Both the position numbers and the translations under genes were made by a program. A DNA stretch of 64,000 bases from CAINVV01 sp963663675 (GTDB lineage Bacteria > Bacteroidota > Bacteroidia > Bacteroidales > Prolixibacteraceae): contig OY760498.1 in NCBI GenBank assembly GCA_963663675.1, positions 620,001 through 684,000 on the forward strand. The letters run 5' to 3'. Numbering within the stretch: position 1 is the stretch's first letter; every line of letters begins with the position of its first letter. The notes beneath the pieces were generated by a model. It did not search any database. It worked only from the letters and a program-made list of their open reading frames with translations, and was not told where the DNA came from. Positions 8,614 through 17,618 of this stretch are shown here, piece after piece.

Positions 8614-9081
8614 ATGCAGTGCATCATGGGAATTGAATTCAAAGAGCTGGAAGAAAAGGATTTACCTGAGATCAAGTCGATTTATGATTGGTACATAGAG
8701 AATTCAACTGCTACTTACCACACGGAACCAATCACGATTGAACAACTGAAGGAATTTATTTACCTCAATCATCCTTATTATAAGTCTTACCTCATACTGG
8801 CTGACAATGAGACCGCCGGATATTGTTTTTTGACCTACTACAAGAAGCGCCAGGCCTATGACCGGACTGCGGAGGTTACCATTTATTTGAAAGATGGATT
8901 ATGCCACAGAGGTATTGGCACGATTGCCCTCGATTTTCTGGAGAAAAGGGCTGTAGAACACGGGTTGAAAAATCTGATTGGGATCATTTCAGGGGACAAC
9001 GAAAGAAGTATATCCCTTTTTGAAAAATCAGGATATTTCAAATGCGCACATTTTAAAAATGTGGGGGAGAAATTCAACTAA
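8614..9081 (+). CDS. GNAT N-acetyltransferase (phosphinothricin acetyltransferase-like), prematurely stopped
   Basis: 155 residues of the PAT/BAR-type GNAT fold: IYDWYIENSTATYHTEP at the N-terminus, the acetyl-CoA-binding turn in LCHRGIGTIALDFLEKRA, and the closing strand GIISGDNERSISLFEKSGY. Such enzymes acetylate small amines or amino-acid analogues with acetyl-CoA. The start is ATG 8614 or, more typical of the family, ATG 8626. The frame stops at TAA 9079-9081 after VGEKFN, but reading on in the same frame gives ILDVVAYQKEI up to TAA at 9115-9117. That matches the conserved family end (RWxDVVxxQ), so a sense codon appears to have become a stop. Loss of the last strand may or may not destroy activity. 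Confidence 0.8.
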   Translation: MQCIMGIEFKELEEKDLPEIKSIYDWYIENSTATYHTEPITIEQLKEFIYLNHPYYKSYLILADNETAGYCFLTYYKKRQAYDRTAEVTIYLKDGLCHRGIGTIALDFLEKRAVEHGLKNLIGIISGDNERSISLFEKSGYFKCAHFKNVGEKFN

Positions 9082-9147
9082 ATACTGGATGTCGTTGCCT
9101 ATCAGAAGGAAATTTAATCAGCAAAATTACTCTCAACCCGCATGGGT

Positions 9148-10095
9148 TTAAACTTTAAATACCGGTTCAGTTACTTTTGCGATTGCGAGTAACTTTTCCC
9201 TTTCGTCATTTTTAAGGGGAGTAAAGGTCTTTGCAAGATCCACTCCTTTCCAGAAAAGGCTGGCATCTCCAGGGGAAACAGCTGCGGTGATATCCAGCGA
9301 AAGCGTATACCTGAACGCAAGGCTCAGTGTATCATCATCCATCACCGGCCTGTACCAGCAATTTTGAAATACTTTTTCCTCACCTTTCTTCAGTTTGGTA
9401 AGTGCCATGGATTTTAGTGCAAGTATTCCCATATTTCGCTGTTTTGCCTTTTCGAATACCTGCGGGCCAAAATTTCCTGTATTCCAGCACACAAAATTCA
9501 ATGGGAAGAGGATTGTGTCAAAATCGAACGACTCCATCGCTAGCATGGCTGCTTCAACGGAATGTGCCGAAAATCCTAAATGACGGATCTTGCCATCTTT
9601 TCTGGCCTGAAGAAATGTTTCCATTGCACCGTCTGGCCCAAAGGCTTTTTTAACCTCGTCAATGGTCGTAAGTGCGTGCAGCTGGTACAAATCAAAATGG
9701 TCCGTCTGTAATTTTCTTAGCGAGTCATTAAGTTCTGATTCAGCGCCTGCCTTATCCCGTTTTGTCGTTTTGCACGCCAGGAAGCTCTTATCCCTGTATT
9801 GTTTTAATGCCGGCCCCATCCTCTCCTGGGCTGTTCCGTAGCCCGGAGCAACATCGTAATAATTGACGCCGTGGTCGAATGCCCTTGCAATATTGTCGTT
9901 CGCAAACTCCTGACTGTTGTTGTTCAGCAAAATTCCGCCGAAGCCAATAATGGACAGCTCGTCGGAAGCCCTGCCAAGTTTTCTGCGGGGCACTGTCTTA
10001 TCAGGATATTTGCTCTCACCCGGGTAGCCCAGGGAAGGAAGTGCCAGAACCAGTCCGCTCATACTGGTATTTCTGATGAATGTGCGTCTTTTCAT
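9148..10095 (-). CDS. Aldo/keto reductase with Tat signal peptide
   Basis: A 315-residue aldo/keto reductase. The N-terminus MKRRTFIRN with a following hydrophobic stretch is a twin-arginine signal, so a folded, cofactor-loaded enzyme is probably exported. Family landmarks are VNYYDVAPGYG (Asp and Tyr of the catalytic tetrad), LACKTTKRDK (Lys) and YQLHALT (His). The (beta/alpha)8 barrel NADPH enzymes of this family reduce aldehydes or ketones or oxidise sugars; the exported versions are mostly uncharacterised. It is monocistronic, with mini-ORF copy B directly upstream. Confidence 0.88.
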   Translation of the reverse strand: MKRRTFIRNTSMSGLVLALPSLGYPGESKYPDKTVPRRKLGRASDELSIIGFGGILLNNNSQEFANDNIARAFDHGVNYYDVAPGYGTAQERMGPALKQYRDKSFLACKTTKRDKAGAESELNDSLRKLQTDHFDLYQLHALTTIDEVKKAFGPDGAMETFLQARKDGKIRHLGFSAHSVEAAMLAMESFDFDTILFPLNFVCWNTGNFGPQVFEKAKQRNMGILALKSMALTKLKKGEEKVFQNCWYRPVMDDDTLSLAFRYTLSLDITAAVSPGDASLFWKGVDLAKTFTPLKNDEREKLLAIAKVTEPVFKV

Positions 10096-10106
10096 GCCTT
10101 AATAAT

Positions 10107-10196
10107 TTAGTTTTTTAATTGTTGCATGGAATCGAAGATCAGTGAAGCTAATTGCCATGATATTATTTCCAGGTCGGTTGGCGATTTGAAAATCAT
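10107..10196 (-). repeat. LASLIF mini-ORF repeat, copy B (29-codon open frame)
   Basis: A complete ATG-to-TAA frame on the minus strand, beginning MIFKSPTDLE and ending QLASLIFDSMQQLKN. It stops 11 nt before the ATG of the aldo/keto reductase. It shares KSPT and LASLIFDS with copy C at 55255-55323. It could be a leader or very small protein, or the relic of a repeated gene end. Confidence 0.55.
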
Positions 10197-10633
10197 GTCA
10201 ATTTCATAGTTGAATATCTTGGTAAGTAAAAATATCCACCCATAAAATTACGAAATAAATGAATTCGATATTTCGGGGTTCCAATAATTTAAAATGATGC
10301 TGTGTTGTTATAGAGAATCTTTTTTTCGTTGCAAAATACACCGTTATACCATTTCTTGTTCCGTTCTTTCACCGGGACTTTGACAGCTTAATTTCATACT
10401 TATCCGGGATTCCCCAAAATCGGATGTCTCTCAAAATCAAAGGAATAATTTCAAGACACCTGCAAGATTTCATACGGGTGTTTTTTTTGCTCATTTGCTG
10501 TAAATTTCTACCAGGGAAATGCCGGGGCACGTGATTTAAAACGATTTGGTTCATATCTTTGGCAGGCCATTTTGTATTGCCGGAAATTGGATATTACACA
10601 GTTTCAGGAATAATTAAAACGGATATTCATGAA

Positions 10634-10714
10634 ATGCGCATTTTACTAAATCACAATCGGGATGAAAAGAATGATCTGGCCCTGGCTTCGCTGAACTTCG
10701 TTTCCTCCTTATAA
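10634..10714 (+). repeat. LASLIF mini-ORF repeat, copy E (26-codon open frame, plus strand)
   Basis: A frame from ATG 10634 to TAA 10712-10714, starting MRILLNHNRD and ending LALASLNFVSSL. It stops 20 nt before the glycosidase ATG at 10735. LASLNFVS parallels LASLIFVS of copy A, and it keeps the position and orientation rule of the family: same strand as, and just upstream of, the next gene. Confidence 0.5.
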
Positions 10715-10734
10715 TATAAATCAAATATAAATAT

Positions 10735-13512
10735 ATGATATTCAAAATTTTATCAATTGTAACGATCCTTGTTTGCACCCAATTTTCTTTTGCCGGAAGC
10801 TCGAATGTAAAGCAGGAAAAACTGTCAAAATTCCTGCTTCAGTCGTCTGAACTGATAAAAGCAGACGGGGCAGAGATTTCCACCTCTTCCTATCATTCCA
10901 ACGTCTACTGGTTTCCCGTGAGTGTTCCTTCGACTGTTCTTACAGGCCTGGTTGCCAATCGTGTATATCCGGATCCCTATTCAGGAATGAATAATATGCT
11001 GATACCGGATGCCTCCGATGAATTCAACAAACAATACAACCTGGAGCAGTACAGTCATATCCCCAATGTCCCCAATCCATGGAAGAAACCCTATTGGTAC
11101 CGGACTTCATTTAACGTTCCTTCCACGGATAAGGGACGGCATTTCCAATTGATTTTCAAAGGCATCAATTACAGGGCTGCAGTTTGGCTGAATGGCAGGC
11201 AAATAGCCGATTCTTCCAGGATGGCGGGGATGTTTGCAGAATACAGTTTTGATGTCAGTCCAAACATTTTGGCCGGGCAGGAGAATTTCCTGGCCGTTAA
11301 AATCTATCCTCTCGACTATCCGGGGTTACCGGCCCGTGAACAGCTGAAGGCAATGGATGACTTTTTTGAAAATGGAGGGCCTACCGGTGATATAGGTAAA
11401 AATGTCACGATGGTTTGTTCCGTTGGATGGGACTGGGTTCCCCCGGTGCGCGACCGCAACATGGGAATCTGGCAACCGGTATTTCTGCGGACTTCCGGCG
11501 AGGTGACGATAGCACAACCACAAATTATTTCGGATTTACCCGGCTTGCCGGATACATCCTCGGCCAAACTCTCCCTGAATCTTTCACTTGTGAACCACGG
11601 AAAGAAAAGTGCAGCAGGAATTCTGAAAGTGGATATCCGTCCGGAAAACTTTAAGGGTCCTGGCGTCCTATTTTCCAAAAATGTAAAAATAGATGCCGGT
11701 AACAGCGCTAAAGTTGAATTGAATGCGGAAAATACTGCTCAACTTCTTGTAAAACAGCCACATCTGTGGTGGCCAAATGGTTATGGGACAGCCAATCTGT
11801 ATCGCATACGGTTGAAGTATGAGTCTGATGGTGAGATATCTGACGACACTTCATTTGTTTTTGGCATCCGGACGGTAAGCTCCAAAGCCGTTGAGGTTCC
11901 GAACAAGTTCCTGCGCCGTGATTTTTATGTCAACGGAAAGCGTATCCAGCTTACAGGGGGTGCCTGGGTCCCGGATATGATGCTTAACCGCGACTCTTCC
12001 CGGTATGATGCTGAACTCCATCTTTGCAGGAACGCAAACATCAACCTGGTGAGGATCTGGGGAGGAGGTGTCACTCCGCCTGATGTGTTTTTTGACCTGG
12101 CTGACCGTTACGGATTGCTGGTATGGTCAGACTTCTGGGTAACCGGCGATACCCATGGCGAGTTCAAAGGGTCAACGGAATGGCCACTCGAGCCCGAAAT
12201 TTTTATAAAGAATGTTATAAGTACTATTTACCGCATCCGCAATCATGCAAGCCTGCTGTTGTGGACAGGTGGCAATGAGGGGCATATCAGAAAGGATGTT
12301 TATGAACGTATGAGGGAAAGTGTGATAACCCTTGACGGGACAAGGCCTTTCATTCCAAGTTCATCCGGTTTTGCCAAACTGCCTCCCGGATTCAAGGGAT
12401 CATGGCCAGATGGCCTTGCATCTGGTGTCTACAGCAGCGGACCATACACCTGGCAGGATTCCAGGGAATATTACCGGTTGGCCGACAATGCAAAAGACTG
12501 GGTTTTCAAAGACGAGACGGGTTTGCCGTCCCAACCGACCTATAACTCACTCATCAAAATAATTCCAAACCTGGTCTGGGACTCCCGTTTACCTTTTCCC
12601 CTGAACAATTCGTGGGGATACCATGATGCTGCAACCGGAAACGGCAGGTACGACAAGTATTATGATTCCATGGTAAAACGGTACGGGCCCCCTCTTAATA
12701 TGGAGGATTTTTCTGATAAAATGCAATTGATGAATGCCACCGGGTACCAGGGTACTTTTGAGGCAGCTGGTCACAGGCTGAACGATATCGGGGGGATCAT
12801 GCTCTGGAAACTTAATGCTGCGTTCCCGAGTGTGGTGTGGCAGGTGTACGACTGGTACCTGGAACCAAATGCAGGCTATTATTTTATGCAGAATGCCTGC
12901 GAAAGGGTTCATATTCAGCTTAATTTGAGCGATTACACTGTTACTGCGATCAACAGGACTTATCAGCCGGTATCGAATATGACTATCGTTGCAGATGTTT
13001 TTGGACTGGATTCTAAGTTGCTGAATCATCAGTCAGCACAGGTCGATCTTCCCGGTTCTGACGTCCAAGAAAGCATATCCCTGGCTCAGGTTTTAAGGGA
13101 AAACGAAGGATTGAAATTTGTGGTCTTAAATCTGAAAGACGCAAAAGGGGTGGTGGTATCACACAATGCCTACTGGCTTGCCGGCGACAACAATTTTACA
13201 GGAATAAAGGATTTGGCACGGACACATCTTGAGACAACGGTTGTAAAAAAAGAGGCAAATTCAACAGAAACTGAATGGTTCCTGAAAATTTCCAACAATT
13301 CCAAGGTTATTGCTTTTTTTGTCAATCCGGGATTGATGGCGGATAAGGAAGAGGTGTTGCCGGCATTCTGGTCGGCAAACTATTTTACCCTGGCACCGGG
13401 AGAATCTATTTCAGTCAGTGTCAGTGCACCTTCCAAAAAACTGAATGGCAGGAATACGCAAATAATTGTCAAAGGATGGAATGTTGACGAAAGAGGTATC
13501 CCTTTAAATTAG
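10735..13512 (+). CDS. Secreted glycoside hydrolase family 2 enzyme (exo-beta-glucosaminidase/mannosidase-like)
   Basis: A 925-residue exported glycosidase. A signal peptide occupies residues 1-20. A sugar-binding jelly-roll region follows with the GH2 signature GWDWVPPVRDRNMGIW (231-246), then Ig-like domains and the TIM barrel with VRIWGGGVTPPDVFFDLADR. The general acid/base pair is N514-E515 in WTGGNEG; the probable nucleophile is E594 in FKDETGLPS. The GWDW..RDRN signature is shared by CsxA-type exo-beta-D-glucosaminidases and beta-mannosidases, so the enzyme should remove terminal amino-sugar or mannose residues in the periplasm. No T9SS C-terminal sorting domain is evident. It stands alone, without SusC/D partners. 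Confidence 0.88.
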   Translation: MIFKILSIVTILVCTQFSFAGSSNVKQEKLSKFLLQSSELIKADGAEISTSSYHSNVYWFPVSVPSTVLTGLVANRVYPDPYSGMNNMLIPDASDEFNKQYNLEQYSHIPNVPNPWKKPYWYRTSFNVPSTDKGRHFQLIFKGINYRAAVWLNGRQIADSSRMAGMFAEYSFDVSPNILAGQENFLAVKIYPLDYPGLPAREQLKAMDDFFENGGPTGDIGKNVTMVCSVGWDWVPPVRDRNMGIWQPVFLRTSGEVTIAQPQIISDLPGLPDTSSAKLSLNLSLVNHGKKSAAGILKVDIRPENFKGPGVLFSKNVKIDAGNSAKVELNAENTAQLLVKQPHLWWPNGYGTANLYRIRLKYESDGEISDDTSFVFGIRTVSSKAVEVPNKFLRRDFYVNGKRIQLTGGAWVPDMMLNRDSSRYDAELHLCRNANINLVRIWGGGVTPPDVFFDLADRYGLLVWSDFWVTGDTHGEFKGSTEWPLEPEIFIKNVISTIYRIRNHASLLLWTGGNEGHIRKDVYERMRESVITLDGTRPFIPSSSGFAKLPPGFKGSWPDGLASGVYSSGPYTWQDSREYYRLADNAKDWVFKDETGLPSQPTYNSLIKIIPNLVWDSRLPFPLNNSWGYHDAATGNGRYDKYYDSMVKRYGPPLNMEDFSDKMQLMNATGYQGTFEAAGHRLNDIGGIMLWKLNAAFPSVVWQVYDWYLEPNAGYYFMQNACERVHIQLNLSDYTVTAINRTYQPVSNMTIVADVFGLDSKLLNHQSAQVDLPGSDVQESISLAQVLRENEGLKFVVLNLKDAKGVVVSHNAYWLAGDNNFTGIKDLARTHLETTVVKKEANSTETEWFLKISNNSKVIAFFVNPGLMADKEEVLPAFWSANYFTLAPGESISVSVSAPSKKLNGRNTQIIVKGWNVDERGIPLN

Positions 13513-14023
13513 ATATAATGTGTAATATATTGATTTATATATGTTTATGATATTTATTGCGCTTATTTACGGCAATAATGCGAAAAATATTTAGGGGAAT
13601 TGTTAAATAGGTCTTCATTTATATGTCAAGTTGACGAGGAATTGACAATGGAGGAGACAAACTCACCAGCGACAATCTTTCTAGATATATGGCAAAGCGT
13701 TAATTACCAGTTCCGGGAGATCTTAGAGAATGCCCTTATCCCGAGGATTAAACTTCGATAAGACAAATCAATCTCTAAGTTGTACAACAAGCTAACTAAT
13801 TGCCAGGGTTTTACCTAAAAAATTGTTCAATGTGAGTTGTTCCCGGGTCAATGCTTGATTATTTTCCATATTTTCCACGAAAGGATTGAAGCTGGTAAAA
13901 TCGTATAATTCAAGGCACGTCATTCCAGGTCCTCTCCCCATGTTTGACCTTTTCGGCCAGGCATATGGAGAGGTCTGTTTTTTTAAGTCACGCGTTTTGA
14001 AAATCGGTTGGCACCGGGTAAAG
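13513..14023. other. 510-bp intergenic region, one 37-codon open frame, otherwise nothing recognised
   Basis: Convergent spacer after the glycosidase. The only notable item is an ATG-to-TAA frame on the plus strand at 13648-13761 (37 codons, starting MEETNSPATIFLDIWQ). Its IFxxIWQ stretch faintly resembles mini-ORF copy A. No hairpin terminator or RNA gene is apparent. Confidence 0.4.
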
Positions 14024-14422
14024 TCAGCCGATTTTCTTGCCAGCCATCGGACCGGGTTTCAGACTGTGAATCTCATCAATGTGAATTAAAACAACTGCCT
14101 TGGGCTTTGGCATACCGGCCTTCAGTGACATGTCAGCAGACTTTTCATAGATTTCACCCTCGGTAAGAACTTTTGGTGTACAAAGGAACCGGTATCCGTC
14201 AAGAATTTCCCTGTTCACGACTGCAACAGCAACTTTTGATCCGTTCAGAATATTTTTATAAGTTGTTCCTCCGGTTCCTTCTGAAAACATTAAGGTTTCA
14301 TCATTAAAAACCCGGGTTGAACGTTTTGGTGCATTATTTGGAATTCCTTCTGTACTGACAGTTGCAAGGAAACACTGTTGTGTCCCTATCATGTCCTTCA
14401 TCTCCTGTGTCAATTGTGCCAT
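14024..14422 (-). CDS. Pyridoxamine 5'-phosphate oxidase-like flavin-binding protein
   Basis: 132 residues with the small split-barrel fold: MKDMIGTQQCFLATVSTEGIPNNAPKR at the start, FSEGTGGTTYKNI (flavin phosphate contact region) and KVAVAVVNREI in the middle. Small members like this bind FMN or F420-type cofactors and are usually general flavin reductases rather than true PNPOx, which are longer. It is single, transcribed toward the glycosidase. Confidence 0.8.
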   Translation of the reverse strand: MAQLTQEMKDMIGTQQCFLATVSTEGIPNNAPKRSTRVFNDETLMFSEGTGGTTYKNILNGSKVAVAVVNREILDGYRFLCTPKVLTEGEIYEKSADMSLKAGMPKPKAVVLIHIDEIHSLKPGPMAGKKIG

Positions 14423-14647
14423 GGTGATTAAAATTTATTATTGATATTAATTGATTACCTTATTTTTAACTTATAAATGAAGGGTTCGAACCAACAAAAG
14501 TTCATTCCCTTAAACAGGAGGTCTAAATTCAGAAGAATTTCTAAATCATGAAAGTTTTTTTAAATTTCCTCACTTTAAATATTTTAAGTAGATAAAACAG
14601 ATTGTTGTATCAGATCCCGGATAGCAGGTCAAAGCCTATTCAAATAT

Positions 14648-15151
14648 TCATTTCGACTGTTGCCGGGCTCCAAAGTCCTGTGTCCAGAAGGTTCCGCTTC
14701 TTGCCACCCCCATGTACCGGAACTCCCTGCTCATGATGTTTTTACAGTGCTCCGGACTTTTGAGCCAGCCCTCTACCACTTGCTGCCCGGTTTCGTAACC
14801 CTGGGCAATATTCTCACCGCACCTGTTCCAGGTAAAACCGGCTCTTGTAATCCTCTCACTGAATTTCGAGCCATCAGAACCATTGTGGCTCAGGAAATTG
14901 TGTTTTGACATATCCCTGCTATGTCTTTCTGCGGCCGACTCAAGTTGGTCGTCCCAGACGACTTCAGGTACCGGAGGCATCTTCTGTCTGCCGCAGTTAC
15001 AACCTTTGGATCTTGCCTCATTCACCAGGAGGAGGAGTTCCTGCTTATCGATTGTTAAGGTCCTGTTTCGATCTGCCGAACCCTGTTTTTGCGACTGAAC
15101 ATTAAATGCCAATAATAAAAGCAGCAAAATAAGATTCGTTTTCAGGTTCAT
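14648..15151 (-). CDS. Secreted CAP (SCP/PR-1) domain protein
   Basis: 167 residues from the preferred start at 15151, which opens the signal peptide MNLKTNLILLLLLLAFNVQS; an ATG at 15178 would add nine polar residues. The mature part has the CAP landmarks: VVWDDQLESAAERHSRDM (first His), NFLSHNGSDGS, GENIAQGYETGQQVVEGWLKS (CAP motif with Glu), and SPEHCKNIM with the second His. Bacterial CAP proteins are extracytoplasmic and of mostly unknown activity (lipid or glycan binding, or proteolysis in some). There are extra Cys pairs near the start of the mature protein (GCNCG). It is monocistronic. Confidence 0.85.
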   Translation of the reverse strand: MNLKTNLILLLLLLAFNVQSQKQGSADRNRTLTIDKQELLLLVNEARSKGCNCGRQKMPPVPEVVWDDQLESAAERHSRDMSKHNFLSHNGSDGSKFSERITRAGFTWNRCGENIAQGYETGQQVVEGWLKSPEHCKNIMSREFRYMGVARSGTFWTQDFGARQQSK

Positions 15152-15257
15152 GTTACTATCTTTAGTAGAGGTTTCCATCGCTTTAATTCACTGGTATTTT
15201 CAGTAGTTCCTTAGTCATCAGGTACACTGAGTAATAAAATTATTTTCAGTTTTATTC

Positions 15258-15265
15258 TATTTTTG
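15258..15265 (+). promoter_or_regulatory. -7 element TATTTTTG upstream of the DUF748 gene
   Basis: An exact TAnnTTTG match, 109 nt before the DUF748 start at 15375. There is no TTG at the -33 distance, so confidence is limited. Confidence 0.35.
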
Positions 15266-15374
15266 CTCTTTGGAAAAATGCAAAAAATATGTCTCATTAA
15301 CAACTGTTATCCGGATTTGCCGAAATTCTCATTTTGCATTAAACAAACAGGTGTGCTGACAAAAAAATCTACTT

Positions 15375-17522
15375 ATGAACAGAACAATTAAAATCATAAT
15401 AAAATATGTACTTCCGGTTATTCTGTTGATTATGATTCTCTTTCTGGCCTTTCTTCCATACGGACTGAAGAAATACATCAACGAACACGGGAAGGATTAT
15501 ACCGGACGAAATATAGCCGTTCAGGATATTAGTATCAATTATTTCAAGGCTAATTTGAGTGTTCTCAATTTTAAAATGTATGAATCGGACGGGGTATCGA
15601 CCTTCGTATCATTTGATACCCTGCAGGTAAGGATTTCTCCATGGCCCCTTCTTACTTCAAACCTGGAGGTCAGGCAACTCAGGCTGATTGGCCCCGTTAT
15701 AAATATTGTCCGCAACGATACCCTTTACAACTTTGACGATATCCTGGTTTTTTTGAATTCAAGGCCCGAAACGGAGAGTGCAGAAAAAGTATCAGGGCCC
15801 TTTAAATATTTCCTGAACAACCTATTGATGGAACAGGGCAAACTGGTTTTCGTGGATAAGACAGTCGATCATACCACCATCATGAAAGATCTGAACTTTT
15901 TCGTCCCCTCTCTTTATTTTAACCAGGCTGAGATGAAGGATGCCGGAATCAAATTTCATTTTGAAAACGGAGGATCTTTGCAGGCAAAAACCACCTACAA
16001 TATGGAGAGTGGCGCTTATATGGCTGATTTCAAGATCAATAATCTGGATTTATCTCCTTTTCTTGCCTATACCAGGAGTTATTTCAAGGTAAGTCATATC
16101 GAAGGATCGGTAGGAGGAGATTTTCATGTGTCCGGGAAAATCAGTCAGCCGGATTCACTCCTTTTCAGGGGTACAGGTCAAGTGGTTAATTTCTCAGTTA
16201 AAGATGAAAAAGAAAACAAAGTGCTGGGAGCCAGGCAGACAACTGTTTCTTTCAGGGATTCATATCCTTTAAAGTACGATTTTGAAATTGACAGCCTCCG
16301 GCTCACTGAACCCTACCTTTTTGTTGAAATGAAGGATTCGACGGTGAATTTGCTAAACCTGATGGTTGAGACACCGGCAAAGAAGGGTGCTGTAATGCCT
16401 TCTGAAACAGTTCCTTCAGCGTTTACTTACCATATCAGAAAGTTCAGGATTGCAGAAGGAGAATTGGATCTTCGGGATAACTCCTATGAAGAACCATTCA
16501 ACTACAATCTGAGCAGTATTGATATGAAAGTCGATTCAATCTCTTCGGACAGTAAATGGCTGAATACCTATTCAACCATGAAACTCAACAAAAGGGGGAA
16601 GCTTCAGTCCGAACTGGGCTTCAATCCTTCTGATCCCTATGAACTGAAAATCAATTATGTAATTACTAATTTTCAACTGAGTGATCTCAATATTTACTCC
16701 AAACATTACGTTGGATTCCCTATCCTGCTTGGGAACATGTATTACAAGGGGAATACAGTTATTACCGGCAAACAGCTGAAAAGTGAGAATAAGCTGATTA
16801 TCAGGAATGCACAATTGGGCGAGAAAAGTGGCGGAATTATTAACCTGCCTCTCCGGCTCGCAGTTTACCTCCTGAAGGACATTCATGGCGACATTATACT
16901 TGATATTCCGTTGTCCGGAGATTTGAACGACCCTAAAACCAGGATCGGGAGGTTGATCTGGCAAACCCTCAAAAACCTTGTTGTTAAAGTTGTTGCATCA
17001 CCTTTTATTGCCCTTTCTCATTTGATGGGTGTTGAACCTGCTGAAGCAAAGGGTCTTGAGTTCAATTATGCAGATTCAACCCTGACAGACAAGCATCTGA
17101 AAAGAATCAGGCTTTTTACTGAGATTGAGAAGAAAAAACCTGACATGAATATTTCACTGGTATCGTTGAATGATGCCGGATTAGAGCTAAAAGAGATTGC
17201 CATGGCTGAAGCCGGTAAGCTCTTTTTTAAGGCCACCGGTGAAGATTATCAGAAGGAGGGCCCTAAGTTCAGCAAATTTATTGCTGAAAAACTTGAGTCA
17301 GATACTATTAGTGCCGAACGTGGAAGTATCCTGCTAATTGGTGAATCCAGGCTGGATTCCATTCAGCAGGCATATGCCAATTCAAGGGTAATGCAGGTAG
17401 AAGCTGCATTGAAAAATGTGGATGCAACAACAAAAATCAGGGTTACAGTTGCACCACGGGCGGCACCTGAAAATGTTGGCAGCAGACCGGTTTTTGAATT
17501 AAGATGCAACCTGGATGAATGA
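15375..17522 (+). CDS. DUF748 / AsmA-like envelope protein
   Basis: A 715-residue protein anchored by one N-terminal transmembrane helix (residues about 9-28), followed by a long beta-rich periplasmic region. NINYFKANLSVLNF-type repeats, a central AsmA-like part (GKLQSELGFNPSDPYELKINY) and IILDIPLSGDLNDPKTRIGRLIWQTLKNLVVKV are typical of DUF748. The domain belongs to the AsmA/TamB/VPS13-like repeating beta-groove class thought to bridge the inner and outer membranes for lipid transport or barrel assembly. The C-terminus has an OmpA-like segment (ERGSILLIGESRLDSIQQAYANSR). It stands alone and ends at a shared terminator. Confidence 0.8.
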   Translation: MNRTIKIIIKYVLPVILLIMILFLAFLPYGLKKYINEHGKDYTGRNIAVQDISINYFKANLSVLNFKMYESDGVSTFVSFDTLQVRISPWPLLTSNLEVRQLRLIGPVINIVRNDTLYNFDDILVFLNSRPETESAEKVSGPFKYFLNNLLMEQGKLVFVDKTVDHTTIMKDLNFFVPSLYFNQAEMKDAGIKFHFENGGSLQAKTTYNMESGAYMADFKINNLDLSPFLAYTRSYFKVSHIEGSVGGDFHVSGKISQPDSLLFRGTGQVVNFSVKDEKENKVLGARQTTVSFRDSYPLKYDFEIDSLRLTEPYLFVEMKDSTVNLLNLMVETPAKKGAVMPSETVPSAFTYHIRKFRIAEGELDLRDNSYEEPFNYNLSSIDMKVDSISSDSKWLNTYSTMKLNKRGKLQSELGFNPSDPYELKINYVITNFQLSDLNIYSKHYVGFPILLGNMYYKGNTVITGKQLKSENKLIIRNAQLGEKSGGIINLPLRLAVYLLKDIHGDIILDIPLSGDLNDPKTRIGRLIWQTLKNLVVKVVASPFIALSHLMGVEPAEAKGLEFNYADSTLTDKHLKRIRLFTEIEKKKPDMNISLVSLNDAGLELKEIAMAEAGKLFFKATGEDYQKEGPKFSKFIAEKLESDTISAERGSILLIGESRLDSIQQAYANSRVMQVEAALKNVDATTKIRVTVAPRAAPENVGSRPVFELRCNLDE

Positions 17523-17568
17523 TCCCGCTGGTTTATTCATCTCATTTTTATGAATTGACCAATAGTCA

Positions 17569-17605
17569 CAATAAGAGGCCTTCTCGTCGGGAAAGCCTCT
17601 TATTG
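17569..17605. terminator. Bidirectional rho-independent terminator
   Basis: An 11-bp perfect stem, CAATAAGAGGC (17569-17579) with 17595-17605, lies between the convergent DUF748 gene (ends 17522) and the repeat protein gene (ends 17619). The T/A-rich flanks suit either direction. Confidence 0.75.
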
Positions 17606-17618
17606 TATTAACCGGATA

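Larger units (their letters stand above)
10096..10734. other. 640-bp intergenic region holding two mini-ORF repeat copies
   Basis: Divergent spacer between the aldo/keto reductase (minus) and the glycosidase (plus). Each end carries a member of the LASLIF mini-ORF family, in the orientation of the adjacent gene (10107-10196 minus, 10634-10714 plus). The middle 430 bp is AT-rich with no gene I can support. Confidence 0.5.

Noticed and set aside
10369..10554. 61-codon minus-strand open frame
   Set aside because: No motif, no ribosome-binding context, composition like the surrounding spacer.
13886..14089. 67-codon plus-strand open frame
   Set aside because: It overlaps the end of the flavin-binding protein gene and has no recognisable domain.
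14461..14500. GGTTCGAACC, a tRNA T-arm-like sequence at 14483-14492
   Set aside because: No acceptor, D or anticodon stem precedes it; the flank is AT-rich. A 10-bp palindrome of this kind can occur by chance.
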